From Caulobacter sp. 602-2 (GTDB lineage: Bacteria; Pseudomonadota; Alphaproteobacteria; Caulobacterales; Caulobacteraceae): DNA of 64,000 bases. The stretch is from NCBI RefSeq assembly GCF_011043625.1, contig NZ_JAAKGT010000015.1:1-64000 (forward strand), in the 5' to 3' direction. Of the stretch, positions 41,309 through 52,370 are shown piece by piece; positions within the stretch are counted from its first letter, which is position 1, and every line of letters begins with the position of its first letter. The translations under genes and the position numbers were made by a program. The notes beneath the pieces are model-generated. The model was not told the DNA's origin, did not search any database, and worked only from the letters and a program-made list of their open reading frames with translations.

Positions 41309-42454
41309 TCAGGCCCGCCGCAGCAGCTTGCCGGCCAGCCAGCGGCGCGCCGGCTCGTCATAGAGCTTGAGGCAGGCCCAGGCGATCGCCACCGCCGCCA
41401 CGAACACCCCCGCCCCGACCAGCGCGCCCTGGGCGGCGGGGATCTTCTTGTCCACGACCCAGCCGGTGTAGATGTAGATCAGCGGATAGTGGGTGATGTA
41501 GAGCGGGTAGGACAGGTCGCCGAAGAAGCGGGCGATCCGCAGGCTGGGGCCGTCGACGTCCTTCTCGCCGGCGCCGATGGCCACGATGAGTGGGAACAGC
41601 AGGATCACGCAGGCGGCCTCGTACAGGCCGTTGACCCACAGCCGCTCAGGGCCGCCGAAGCGCGGCAGCGACAGAGCCGCGATCAGCAGCACGCTGCACA
41701 CCGCAAAGCCGTGGCGGACCTTGATCCGCTTGCCCAGGCGCATCAGCAGCACGCCGGCGAAGAACGGGAACATCACCCGGGTCAGGCCGATGTGAACGCC
41801 GCTGGCGTTCAGCGCCCAGCCGCCGATGACGTCGCCGCGCGGACCCAGCACCAGAAGGCCGACCAGGGCCAGGGCCGAGACCGCCACCAGCGCGCCCAGC
41901 CAGCGGATGGGCAGCTTCCGCAGGCCGACGGCGTAGAGGATGTTGGCGACGTACTCGTAGAACAGCGACCATTGCGGGCCGTTCAGCGGATAGATCTCGC
42001 CCCAGCCGCGGATCTCGGCCGACGGGGTCATGGGGATCATCAGGGCGCCCAGCAGCATAACCCCGATCACCTGCCAGACCGTGACGGCCTCGAGCTTGGG
42101 GAACAGCGACCAGTGCTGCAGGCCCAGCAGGGCCGCGCCGATCAGGCCGCCGACGATGATCATCGGCTGCAGGCGCACCAGGCGCCGCTTGTAGAACTGC
42201 CACTGGGTCATGCCGCCCCAGCGGTCGTCATAGGCGTAGGCCACCACGAAGCCCGACAGCAGGAAGAAGAAATCCACCGCCAAGTAGCCGTGGTTGATGA
42301 TCTGCTTGTGCGGGCTGCCGCCGGAATAGGCCTCGAACAGGTGGAAGACGACCACCATCAGGGCCGCAACGCCCCGCAGGCCGTCGAGGATGACATAGTG
42401 GCCTTTGGCGGGCGCGGTGGCGTCCGTCGAGGTCGCGGCGGCGGAAGAGGTCAT
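41309..42454 (-). CDS. acyltransferase family 3 membrane protein (OafA/YrhL type)
   Basis: A 381-residue protein with about ten membrane helices. It begins YVILDGLRGVAALMVVVFHLFEAYSG, where the histidine after the first helix is the family's catalytic residue, and AVDFFFLLSGFVVAYAY follows. The family acetylates or acylates sugars of LPS, capsule or other surface glycans. Its end is convergent with the serine hydrolase (13-nt gap). The acceptor is unknown. Confidence 0.9.
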   Translation of the reverse strand: MTSSAAATSTDATAPAKGHYVILDGLRGVAALMVVVFHLFEAYSGGSPHKQIINHGYLAVDFFFLLSGFVVAYAYDDRWGGMTQWQFYKRRLVRLQPMIIVGGLIGAALLGLQHWSLFPKLEAVTVWQVIGVMLLGALMIPMTPSAEIRGWGEIYPLNGPQWSLFYEYVANILYAVGLRKLPIRWLGALVAVSALALVGLLVLGPRGDVIGGWALNASGVHIGLTRVMFPFFAGVLLMRLGKRIKVRHGFAVCSVLLIAALSLPRFGGPERLWVNGLYEAACVILLFPLIVAIGAGEKDVDGPSLRIARFFGDLSYPLYITHYPLIYIYTGWVVDKKIPAAQGALVGAGVFVAAVAIAWACLKLYDEPARRWLAGKLLRRA

Positions 42455-42573
42455 GGGCCAAGCTTCACTGGATTTGAGAGTCGCGCCGAAGGGTTGCGAG
42501 GTTTATCGTTAAATCACAACCCCCTTTCGGAGCGCCCTTCACGGGCCCTTCAACCCTCCGGGATCCGACGACC

Positions 42574-43602
42574 ATGCAGCGCGCGAGGCGCCCCCGCGAG
42601 CGGGCCAGGGTGACGATCAGGGACGTGGCGGAAAGGGCCGGCGTCTCGGCCATGACCGTGTCGAACGTCTTCAACGGCACGGGCAAGTTCTCGACCGAAA
42701 CCCGGGATCGGGTGATGGCCGCCATCGCCGCCCTGGGCTACGTGCCGAGCTCGGCCGCGCGGCGGCTGGTCGGCGCGGCGCCGGCGAGGGTGGGCCTGCT
42801 CTATGCCGGGGTCGACAGCATGTTCATCCACGCCGTGCTGGCCGCCGCCGCCGTGGCCAGCGCCGAGCGCGGCCTGCAGCTGATCACCCGCAAGGCCGCC
42901 TCGCCCCACGAGGCCCTGGAGACGGCGCGCTCGCTGCAGCGGTCCGGCGCCGACGCCCTGCTGCTGCTGCCGCCGTTCGACACGGTGCTGAGCGGTTCGG
43001 CCGGCTTCGCGGCCCTGGGCCTGGCGACCGCCTCGATCGCCACCGCCGCGCCCTTGCCCGACATGATCACCGTGCGCATCGACAACCGGGCCGCCTCCTG
43101 CGCGATCACCGAGCGGCTGGCCGCCAAGGGCCGGCGACGCATCGCCGTCATCGCCGGGCCGCAGGACCATTCCGACAGCATCGAACGCCTGGAGGGCTGC
43201 CGCCAGGCGCTGGCGGCGCACGGACTTTCCCTGCCGGACGAGCTGGTGGTCGAGGGCCGCTTCACCTTCGAGTCCGGCCTGGCGGCGAGCGAGCGGCTGC
43301 TGGCGCTGCCGACGCCGCCCGACGCCATCGTCGCGGCCAATGACGACATGGCCGCCGGCGCGTTGTGGGTGGCTCACCGCCAGGGCCTGGCCCTGCCCCG
43401 CGACCTGGCCGTGGCCGGCTTCGACGACACCCTTCTGGCGACGCGGGTCTGGCCGCCGCTGACCACGGTGCGCCAGCCGATCGACCGCATGACCGGGCGC
43501 GCGCTGGATCTATTGCTGGAGGCCTTGCGTCGCCCGCCCGGCGAGAATCCGCCGGCCGACGTGCTCGAAGCCTACGATGTCGTGGAGCGCGCCTCGGCCT
43601 GA
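42574..43602 (+). CDS. LacI family transcriptional regulator
   Basis: A 342-residue repressor. The helix-turn-helix is TIRDVAERAGVSAMTVSNVFN near residues 13-35, followed by the hinge helix SSAARRLVG and a periplasmic-binding-like effector domain (RVGLLYAGVDSMF to the end) with DAIVAANDDMAAGAL and VAGFDDT. It is unlinked to any obvious sugar operon in the window, so its effector and targets are not clear. It is divergent from the acyltransferase gene across a 119-nt region, so it may regulate that gene or itself. Confidence 0.93.
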   Translation: MQRARRPRERARVTIRDVAERAGVSAMTVSNVFNGTGKFSTETRDRVMAAIAALGYVPSSAARRLVGAAPARVGLLYAGVDSMFIHAVLAAAAVASAERGLQLITRKAASPHEALETARSLQRSGADALLLLPPFDTVLSGSAGFAALGLATASIATAAPLPDMITVRIDNRAASCAITERLAAKGRRRIAVIAGPQDHSDSIERLEGCRQALAAHGLSLPDELVVEGRFTFESGLAASERLLALPTPPDAIVAANDDMAAGALWVAHRQGLALPRDLAVAGFDDTLLATRVWPPLTTVRQPIDRMTGRALDLLLEALRRPPGENPPADVLEAYDVVERASA

Positions 43603-43626
43603 TACGGCGGGCGCCCTCGGGCCGTC

Positions 43627-43779
43627 TCAGAGATTGAGCAGCAACCGGCCGGCCACATAGGCCGTGGCCAGCCAGAACAGGCCGCTGAACGCGCCGCCGA
43701 ACAGCACCGCCCGGCGGAACTCGCGGTTGTGCAGAAGGCCGGGCGCGGCAGGGGGCCGCGAACCATGCGTGTGGAACAC
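43627..43779 (-). CDS. 50-residue membrane protein
   Basis: A short gene starting at GTG 43779 with GGAGGA about 8 nt upstream. The peptide has a hydrophilic first half (FHTHGSRPPAAPGLLHNREFRR) and one membrane helix (AVLFGGAFSGLFWLATAYVAGRLLL). It lies 170 nt downstream of glmM on the same strand. No family recognised. The good ribosome site and clean one-helix layout support it as real. Confidence 0.55.
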   Translation of the reverse strand: MFHTHGSRPPAAPGLLHNREFRRAVLFGGAFSGLFWLATAYVAGRLLLNL

Positions 43780-43949
43780 CGTGGGCTTCCTCCGTGGCTC
43801 GGCGCTGTGGGGGCTCGCGCCGTTAACCACGGGAACGACGATGTCACGAAACTGACGAAACACAACCTGAGCCGTCGCCTTTTCGGCGGGTTTCGGCCGC
43901 TTTTTCGCCCAAATTAGTGCGTCCACACGGAAAATTCGACCTTCCGCCC

Positions 43950-45296
43950 TCAGACGGCCTTCACCGCCGCGGCGATGTCGCCGACCACCTTGCGCACCAG
44001 GGCCGGATCGTCGCCCTCGGCCATGATCCGGATCAGCGGCTCGGTGCCCGAGGCGCGGACGACGATGCGGCCGGCGCCGTTCAGCTGAGCCTCGCCGTCG
44101 GCGATGGCTTCTTTCACGGCCTTGGCCTCCAGCGGCTTGCCGCCGGCGAAGCGGACGTTTTCCAGAAGCTGCGGCACCGGCTCGAACTGGCGGGCCAGCG
44201 CGCTCATCGGCTTGCCGCTCTCGACCATCACCGCCAACACCTGCAGCGCGGCGATCAAGCCGTCGCCCGTGGTCGAGAAGTCCGACAGGATCAGATGACC
44301 CGACTGCTCGCCGCCGACGTTGAAGCCGCCCTCGCGCATGCGTTGCATCACGTAGCGGTCGCCGACCGAAGTGCGCTCCAGGGTCAGGCCCAGCCCGCCC
44401 AGCTGGCGCTCCAGGCCCAGGTTCGACATCACCGTGGCCACGACGCCGCCGCCCTTCAGCGCGCCGGCCTTGGCGAAGGCGGCCGCGATGATGGCCATGA
44501 TCTGGTCGCCGTCGACGACCAGGCCCTTCTCGTCGCAGATCACCAGGCGGTCGGCGTCGCCGTCCAGCGCGATGCCGATGTCGGCGCGATACTCGCGCAC
44601 CAGCTTGGCCATCGCGTCGGGATGGGTCGAGCCGCACTCCTCGTTGATGTTGGTGCCGTCGGGCGTGACGCCCAGGCTGATGACCTCGGCGCCCAGCTCG
44701 TAGAGCGCGGTGGGCGCCACCTTGTAGGCCGCGCCGTTGGCGCAATCGATGACGATGCGCAGACCCGAAAGGCTGAGATGGCGCGGGAAGGTCGCCTTGA
44801 CGATCTCGACATAGCGGGCCTGGGCGTCGTCGATGCGCTTGACGCGGCCCAGGTCGCGCGGGGCCGCCAGGCCTTCCTGCAGGCCCTCGTCCATCAGGGC
44901 CTCGATCTTCAGCTCCTGCTCGTCCGACAGCTTGTAGCCGTCGGGGCCGAACAGCTTGATGCCGTTGTCGGCGAAGTTGTTGTGGCTGGCGCTGATCATG
45001 ATGCCGAGGTCGGCGCGCATCGAGCGGGTCATCATCGCCACGGCCGGGGTCGGCAGCGGGCCGAACAGCCGCACGTCCATGCCGACGCTGGTCAGGCCCG
45101 CCACCAGGGCCGGCTCGATCATGTAGCCCGACAGGCGGGTGTCCTTGCCGATCACCACCAGGTGGCGGCGGTCGTCCTGCGAGCGGAACAGCTTGCCGGC
45201 CGCCAGGCCGACGCGCAGGGCGACTTCGGCGGTCATCGGGTGCTTGTTGGCCTGGCCGCGGATGCCGTCGGTGCCGAAATAGGCGCGCTTGCTCAT
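43950..45296 (-). CDS. glmM: phosphoglucosamine mutase GlmM
   Basis: A 448-residue enzyme that turns glucosamine-6-phosphate into glucosamine-1-phosphate on the way to UDP-GlcNAc for peptidoglycan and LPS. It opens RAYFGTDGIRGQAN, the phosphorylated serine is in MISASHNNFADNGIK (about residue 100), the Mg site is ALDGDADRLV, and the C-terminal phosphate loop is RASGTEPLIRIM. It is divergent from glmS, which makes its substrate, with a shared 207-nt upstream region. Confidence 0.96.
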   Translation of the reverse strand: MSKRAYFGTDGIRGQANKHPMTAEVALRVGLAAGKLFRSQDDRRHLVVIGKDTRLSGYMIEPALVAGLTSVGMDVRLFGPLPTPAVAMMTRSMRADLGIMISASHNNFADNGIKLFGPDGYKLSDEQELKIEALMDEGLQEGLAAPRDLGRVKRIDDAQARYVEIVKATFPRHLSLSGLRIVIDCANGAAYKVAPTALYELGAEVISLGVTPDGTNINEECGSTHPDAMAKLVREYRADIGIALDGDADRLVICDEKGLVVDGDQIMAIIAAAFAKAGALKGGGVVATVMSNLGLERQLGGLGLTLERTSVGDRYVMQRMREGGFNVGGEQSGHLILSDFSTTGDGLIAALQVLAVMVESGKPMSALARQFEPVPQLLENVRFAGGKPLEAKAVKEAIADGEAQLNGAGRIVVRASGTEPLIRIMAEGDDPALVRKVVGDIAAAVKAV

Positions 45297-45503
45297 GGTG
45301 ATGGTCTTCGTCGCTGTCGGGTCGCTGTGTGAATCGGAGCAACGCCCATATAGAGCGTCTTCGAAGTCTCGTACGGACCGCGAAACGATCCGAAATGCAG
45401 ATTTACGTCGCCGCCCCCTGCACGAGTGCTAAAGGCCGCGCTCGAAATATCCCGTGCTGGTAGCAATAGTCCTCCAGGCGCGTTCTACAAAGGATCATGT
45501 CCC

Positions 45504-47324
<1,821 letters not shown>

Positions 47325-47327
47325 CGC

Positions 47328-47690
47328 CTACCAGTCGGGCGTCTCGCCCTCAGCGAGACTGTAGCTGTGGAAGAAGGCGCCGGCGAACCGTGCGCCTTCC
47401 ATCTTCGCCCCCTTGAAGGTGGTTGCGCATAGGGCCGCATCGCGGAAATCGGCCCCCGTCAGGTCTGCGCCGGTGAAGTCGCAGGTCTTGAGATTGCAGC
47501 GCATCCAGGAACTGCGGAGCGACGTCCCGCGCAGCGAAACGGCGAGGCAACAGCCCCGCATCTCGACACCGTCCAAGACGGCGCTTTCGAGGGCGTCGGA
47601 CCCGTCGGCGACGATGTCGAGGTTCGAGAACACTCTCTCTCCCCGCCCATACCGGGCGAGGAGTTGGCTCTCGGTGATCTGCGCGTCCAT
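47328..47690 (-). CDS. pentapeptide-repeat protein
   Basis: A 120-residue protein whose middle part has A(D/N)LxX five-residue repeats: SLRGTSLRSSWMRCNLKTC followed by DFTGADLTGADFRDAAL and TFKGAKMEGARFAGAFF. These form a right-handed beta-helix. Some such proteins mimic DNA and protect gyrase from inhibitors, but this one is short and I see no evidence for that. It ends 3 nt from the convergent glmS stop. Confidence 0.88.
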   Translation of the reverse strand: MDAQITESQLLARYGRGERVFSNLDIVADGSDALESAVLDGVEMRGCCLAVSLRGTSLRSSWMRCNLKTCDFTGADLTGADFRDAALCATTFKGAKMEGARFAGAFFHSYSLAEGETPDW

Positions 47691-47731
47691 GGCGAGACAG
47701 TATCAGCGACGCCACTTCAGTCCAGACGCGC

Positions 47732-49087
47732 TCAGCCCGCCGCCAGGCCGGCCAGGATCGACGGCTTCACCTTCAGGCCGGTCTCGCTGAACACCAGGTC
47801 CTCGCGGCCGAAGTATTCGTGCTGGCGGCCCGCGCACCAGTCGGTGGTGACGAGGGTCAGCTGGGTCTTGTCGGGTCGTGTGGGACCGCTGGCGTAGGCG
47901 AAATCGCCGGTGAGCTTGTCGAACGGGAAGCCCCGGTCCTGGTCGGTGCGGGTGAGGATGTCGGCAAGAGTGGCGGCGTCCACCTGCGCCTTCACGATCC
48001 TGCCGTCGAAGCGCACCACCGCGTCGTAGGCGTAGCGGGAAAGGTCGCCGGCCGGCAGGCCCATGCCCAGCGTGGTGTGGCCCATGAAGCCGATGTCGGC
48101 GCCGGCCGCCCTGGCCATCAGTCCGGCGACATGGCGGCCGGTGTCGCCCAGCGACAAGGCCTTGGGGACCTTGGCGACCACCGCCCGCTCCTCGGGCGTC
48201 AGGGTCGCGGCGAGGGTGTCGCTGACCTGGCGCGCCAGGGCCGGATCGGCCGGACCGTGCGGATCCACGACCACGCGGGAGATGCGGATCGGGTCGGCCC
48301 TGCGGGCGCGGTCGATCGTGGCCACCGTCAGCGGCTGGCCCCAGGCGCCGGTGTGGACGTAGCGGCTGGTTCCTTGGCGGTGCTCGACCGTCACGTGGTT
48401 GTGGCCGCCCAGGAACAGGGTGCGCTCGGGCAGGCCCGCCAGCAGCGGACGGTCGGCGGGAAGGCCCGCGTGGCTCATCACCACCAGCATCCCGTCCTGC
48501 GGCGGCGCGGCCGGCAGGTTGGCCTGGGCCCAAGACGTCGGGGCCGGGATAGCGAGATCCGGACGGATCGCCTTGGGATAGGTGTCGATCGAGTTCGTCG
48601 CCCAGCCGATCAGGTGGACCGGGAAGCCCAGGTCGAGCGTGGCCCGCGAGGAGGCCACCGGCCGGCCGGTGCGCTTGTCGACGATGTTGCTGATCACGGT
48701 GATGCCCAGCGCCCGGGCGCGATCGGCGGCGGCGGCGATGTCCTCCACCAGGTCGGCGTCGTGGTTGCCGATGTTGATCACCGTCGGCGCCAGCTTGGCG
48801 ACAGCTTCCAGAAAGGCCCAGTCGAGCGCGCCGTCGGTGCGCTTGGCCACCACGTTGCCCGCCTCGAACAGGTCGCCGTTGAGCAGGATCAGGCTGGGCG
48901 AGGCGTCCCGGCGGACGATGCGGCGCATGGCCGCAAGCAGGGCCGGGGTGATGCCATAGGCCGAATGCAGGTCCGACAGCATCAGCACCTTGGCCCGCCC
49001 AGTCGCGGCGAAGGCCGTCGGGGCCAACGAGAGCGCCAGGCCCGCGGTCGCGCCGCCCAGCACCGTACGCCGATTGAAACCGTCCAT
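47732..49087 (-). CDS. Tat-exported metallophosphatase/5'-nucleotidase family protein
   Basis: A 451-residue enzyme with a twin-arginine signal (NRRTVLGGATAGLALSLAPTAFA). The metallophosphoesterase domain has SDLHSAYG, LNGDLFE, NIGNHDAD, MSHAGLP and GGHNHVTVEH as metal ligands. The second half is the 5'-nucleotidase C-terminal domain (GHTTLGMGLPAGDLSRYAYDA). It probably dephosphorylates nucleotides or sugars in the periplasm as 2',3'-cyclic phosphodiesterase/5'-nucleotidase enzymes do. Confidence 0.9.
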   Translation of the reverse strand: MDGFNRRTVLGGATAGLALSLAPTAFAATGRAKVLMLSDLHSAYGITPALLAAMRRIVRRDASPSLILLNGDLFEAGNVVAKRTDGALDWAFLEAVAKLAPTVINIGNHDADLVEDIAAAADRARALGITVISNIVDKRTGRPVASSRATLDLGFPVHLIGWATNSIDTYPKAIRPDLAIPAPTSWAQANLPAAPPQDGMLVVMSHAGLPADRPLLAGLPERTLFLGGHNHVTVEHRQGTSRYVHTGAWGQPLTVATIDRARRADPIRISRVVVDPHGPADPALARQVSDTLAATLTPEERAVVAKVPKALSLGDTGRHVAGLMARAAGADIGFMGHTTLGMGLPAGDLSRYAYDAVVRFDGRIVKAQVDAATLADILTRTDQDRGFPFDKLTGDFAYASGPTRPDKTQLTLVTTDWCAGRQHEYFGREDLVFSETGLKVKPSILAGLAAG

Positions 49088-49303
49088 GCCCGCCTCGCCT
49101 TCAGCCTATCGGCGCCTTGCCTAGACCGCTCCAGGCGAGGCGCCAACCGACCTTTGGCGGGTCGGCGTTCGGCCAGCGCCGCCTGAGCCCTCCGTGGCCG
49201 CCATCCGACGCCAGCGCCCAGAAACGCGAATTTTCGCGCCGTTTGCCGCCTGTTCACCGTCGCCTGCCATGCTGACCGGCGAAAGAACCAGGGGTCGTCG
49301 CCA
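49088..49303. promoter_or_regulatory. divergent upstream region with a small palindrome
   Basis: A 216-nt gap between the metallophosphatase and the TadG-like gene, read in opposite directions. It holds the 14-nt palindrome CGCGAATTTTCGCG at 49225-49238, a possible regulator site about 65 nt before the TadG-like start. I cannot place a convincing promoter. Confidence 0.3.
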
Positions 49304-51172
49304 ATGATCGTCCGCAGCCGCACCATCGCCCGCATGGGCGAGGCGTTCGCCCGCGCCACAGCGCGCCTGCGCGGCTTTCGATCCGACCGCCGCGGCGCCC
49401 TCGCCGTCTGGGTGGCGCTCAGCCTGATCCCCCTGTGTCTGCTGGTGTTCGGCGTCTTCGATCTCAGCCGCATGAGCGTCGAGCGCCGGCGCCTGCAGGA
49501 CTCCCTGGACGCGGCCACCCTGATCGCCGCCCGCTCGACCGCCACCGACACCGCGACCCTGACCGCGCTGGGCCAGGCGGCGCTGGTCGCCGAGCTCGGC
49601 AAGACCGCGACCAGCTCCAACTTCGTCGGCTCGACCAACGGCAAGCAGGTCACCGGCACCGCCAGCGTCACCATCGACCCGATCATCCTGGGCCTGATCG
49701 GCAGGAACAAGCTGACCGTCGGCGCCCAGTCGGTGGTGGTGCGCGCCGCCAACAACCTGGAAATCGCCCTGGTGCTCGACATCACCGGCTCGATGGCCGG
49801 CACCCGCATCACCGACCTGAGGACCGCCGCGACCGATCTGGTGGACATCGTCGTGCAGGACGTCCAGACGCCCTACTATTCCAAGGTCGCCATCGTGCCC
49901 TACTCGATGGGCGTCAATGTCGACACCTACGCCGACGCCGTTCGCGGCGCGATCCCGAACTCGCCGCTGGCCACCGCGGCGTGGAACACCGGCGTCAGCA
50001 AGACCGTGTCGAGCTTCACCGGCAACACGACCTCGCCGACGGTCACCACCTCGGCCGCCCACGGCCTGGCCGTCAACGACTACGCCATGGTGTTCGGCTC
50101 CAACCAGAGCAGCATGAACGGCAAGGTGCTGAAGGTCACCTCGGTGGCCTCGACCACCAAGTTCACCGGGGCCAACCAGTCGGGCACGTCGGTCACCGCC
50201 GGCACCGGCGGCTCGGTCTACAAGTGCCTGAACTCGGGCTGCACCTTCGTCTTCACGACCAAGGCCTCGCACGTCTTCCAGTCTGGCGACCAGCTGAAGC
50301 TGACCGGCATCACCGGCCTGACTGCGCTGAACAGCGCCACCCCGACCATCACGGCGGTCTCGGGCCTGGCCATGACCAGCAACCTGTCGCCCACGGCCAG
50401 CACGACCTACGCCGCCACCACGGCCGGCGCCAACGGCGCCGGCTCGTGCCAGAGCACCTCGCGCAGCGACATCAGCTGCGCCAACCTCAACTTCACCAAC
50501 GCCAGCGGCAGCGCCAAAACCCTGGCGCTGAGCACCTGCGCCACCGAGCGCACCGGAACCTACGCCTACACCGACGACGCCCCGACCACCGCCCTGGTCG
50601 GCCGCAACTATCCGGCCTCGTCCAACCCCTGCCCCGAGCCCAAGATCACGCCCCTGAGCGCCGACCGCACGCTGCTGAAGAACCAGATCTCGGCGCTGGA
50701 GGACGGCGGCTCGACGGCGGGCCAGATCGGCCTGGCCTGGGGCTGGTACATGGTGTCGCCCAACTTCAGCTATCTGTGGCCGAACGCCGGCCAGAAGCCG
50801 GCCGCCTACGGCACGGCCGAGACCATGAAGATCGTCGTGATGATGACCGACGGCGCCTTCAACACCCCCTACTGCAAGGGCGTGATCGCCTCCAACGCCG
50901 GCTCCGGCTCCGGCTCGGCCTCCGACCACATCAACTGCAACGCCACCAACGGCGACGCCACCGCCCAGGCCAAGGAGCTGTGCACCAAGATCAAGGCCAA
51001 GAACGTGATCATCTTCACGGTCGGCTTCGACGTCGACTCCACGGCCAAGTCGATGCTGACGGCCTGCGCCACCAAGACCACCCAGGCCTATTTCCCGGCC
51101 ACCGGCGGCGAGCTGAAGACCGCGTTCAAGTCGATCGCCCAGGAGATCTCGGCCCTGCGGATCGCCAAGTAG
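49304..51172 (+). CDS. TadG-like pilus assembly protein with interrupted vWA domain
   Basis: A 622-residue protein. A basic N-terminus leads to one membrane helix at about residues 30-50 (ALAVWVALSLIPLCLLVFGVF), then a TadE/TadG-like ectodomain and a vWA domain whose MIDAS begins D159-I-T-G-S-M. At about residues 230-430 the vWA domain is interrupted by a Thr/Ser/Gly-rich insert with two copies of a T-x-(A/K)-x-H-(G/V)-x-x-x-x-x-D-x beta motif (TTSAAHGLAVNDYAMVFG and TTKASHVFQSGDQLKLTG). The vWA then resumes at CPEPKITPL and GGSTAGQIGLAWGWYM. Such proteins help assemble Tad/Flp pili, but no other tad genes are near. The insert may form an adhesin-like beta domain. Confidence 0.8.
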   Translation: MIVRSRTIARMGEAFARATARLRGFRSDRRGALAVWVALSLIPLCLLVFGVFDLSRMSVERRRLQDSLDAATLIAARSTATDTATLTALGQAALVAELGKTATSSNFVGSTNGKQVTGTASVTIDPIILGLIGRNKLTVGAQSVVVRAANNLEIALVLDITGSMAGTRITDLRTAATDLVDIVVQDVQTPYYSKVAIVPYSMGVNVDTYADAVRGAIPNSPLATAAWNTGVSKTVSSFTGNTTSPTVTTSAAHGLAVNDYAMVFGSNQSSMNGKVLKVTSVASTTKFTGANQSGTSVTAGTGGSVYKCLNSGCTFVFTTKASHVFQSGDQLKLTGITGLTALNSATPTITAVSGLAMTSNLSPTASTTYAATTAGANGAGSCQSTSRSDISCANLNFTNASGSAKTLALSTCATERTGTYAYTDDAPTTALVGRNYPASSNPCPEPKITPLSADRTLLKNQISALEDGGSTAGQIGLAWGWYMVSPNFSYLWPNAGQKPAAYGTAETMKIVVMMTDGAFNTPYCKGVIASNAGSGSGSASDHINCNATNGDATAQAKELCTKIKAKNVIIFTVGFDVDSTAKSMLTACATKTTQAYFPATGGELKTAFKSIAQEISALRIAK

Positions 51173-51213
51173 CGGGCCGCCAAGCAGCCAACCGCCGGGC
51201 GCGGCGCATGAAA

Positions 51214-51241
51214 AAGGCCCCGTCCGCGAGGACGGGGCCTT
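51214..51241 (-). terminator. terminator between convergent genes
   Basis: A 12-bp perfect stem, AAGGCCCCGTCC (51214-51225) with GGACGGGGCCTT (51230-51241), around a GCGA tetraloop. It lies between the ends of the TadG-like and oxygenase genes. The T-run (CCTTTTTC) is on the minus-strand side, so it chiefly ends the oxygenase transcript, but the hairpin may work both ways. Confidence 0.85.
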
Positions 51242-51269
51242 CGTCGTTCTGGATCCAGCGCCGGCCCGA

Positions 51270-52205
51270 TCAGGCCAGCTTGATCTCACGCAGGCGCTGC
51301 TGGAGGAACTCGTCGGCGGTGATCGACTCCGGATAGCGGTCCGGATTTTCCGGCGTGACGCAGTTGGCCAGGGTCTTGATCTCGTAGTCCGACGCGAAGT
51401 GCAGGAAGAACGGCGTCGAGTAGCGCGGCAGGTGGCGGCGCTCGGGCGGCGGGTTCTGCACGCGGTGGATGGTCGAGGGCAGGACGTGGTTGGTCAGGCG
51501 CTCGAGCATGTCGCCGATGTTGATGACGATGCAGCCCGGCGGCGGGTTGATCGGCAGCCACTCGCCGTTGCGGTCGAGCAGTTCGAGACCGCCCTCCTCG
51601 GCGCCGAGCAGCAGCGTGATGGTGTTGATGTCGCCGTGGGCGCCGGCGCGCACGCCGGTGGCGTCCTGCGGGATCGGCGGATAGTGCAGCAGGCGCAGCA
51701 CCGAGTTGCCGTTCTCGACGGTCGGCTTGAAGAACTCGCGGTCGAGCTTCAGGTAGGTGGCGATCGCCTCCAGCACCTTGCCGCCCATGCTGTCGAGCGC
51801 GTTGTACAGCCAGCTGACGTCATGCTTGAAGGCCGGGATCTCGGCCGGCCAGACGTTGTCGGCCATGGTGGCGCGGAAGCGGTGGCCGGGCGGCAGGTCG
51901 CGGCCCATGTGCCAGAATTCCTTCAGGTCGTAGTGGGTGGCGCCCTTGGCGGTCTCGACCCCGAACGGGATGTAGCCGCGCGCGCCGCCCTTGACCCCGG
52001 CGTACTGCTTCTTGGTCTCGACCGGCAGGGCGAAGAAGGCCTTGGTGTCGGAGATGGCCGCGTCGATGCGGTCCTGCGGCAGGTCGTACTCCGACAGCAC
52101 AGCGAAGCCATAGCGCTCGAACGACGCGCCCAGCTCCTGGGCGAAGCGCGCGAAGTCCTTGCTGTAGAGGGTGAAGGAGATGGGCTCGATGGCGGATGCG
52201 GACAC
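51270..52205 (-). CDS. isopenicillin N synthase family 2OG-Fe(II) oxygenase
   Basis: A 311-residue non-heme iron oxygenase. The iron facial triad is H-x-D in AGAHGDINTITLLL and the distal H in STIHRVQNPP, and the 2-oxoglutarate-binding R-x-S is in PRYSTPFFLH. The N-terminal region with FGFAVLSEYDLP-like (RYGFAVLSEYDLP) is the DIOX_N domain. Substrates of the bacterial clade are varied (amino acids, hormones, secondary metabolites), so no specific reaction is proposed. Confidence 0.9.
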   Translation of the reverse strand: MSASAIEPISFTLYSKDFARFAQELGASFERYGFAVLSEYDLPQDRIDAAISDTKAFFALPVETKKQYAGVKGGARGYIPFGVETAKGATHYDLKEFWHMGRDLPPGHRFRATMADNVWPAEIPAFKHDVSWLYNALDSMGGKVLEAIATYLKLDREFFKPTVENGNSVLRLLHYPPIPQDATGVRAGAHGDINTITLLLGAEEGGLELLDRNGEWLPINPPPGCIVINIGDMLERLTNHVLPSTIHRVQNPPPERRHLPRYSTPFFLHFASDYEIKTLANCVTPENPDRYPESITADEFLQQRLREIKLA

Positions 52206-52370
52206 GGTTGGCCTTCGCGGATTAGTAAGACGGGCCTTACTACACCCAACAGGCGGCGGAACGAAGGCCGTTCATTCCCCGCTCATCTGGTTTGTCGGAA
52301 CTTGACTATAAACGGGCGCGTTTGCCCAGCTTAGCCTACTCTCGGCACGAACAACGACAGGATCCCGGTG

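Noticed and set aside
45297..45503. glmS ribozyme/riboswitch upstream of glmS
   Set aside because: No sign of the ribozyme core, and these are confined to Firmicutes and relatives; only a divergent promoter region is likely.
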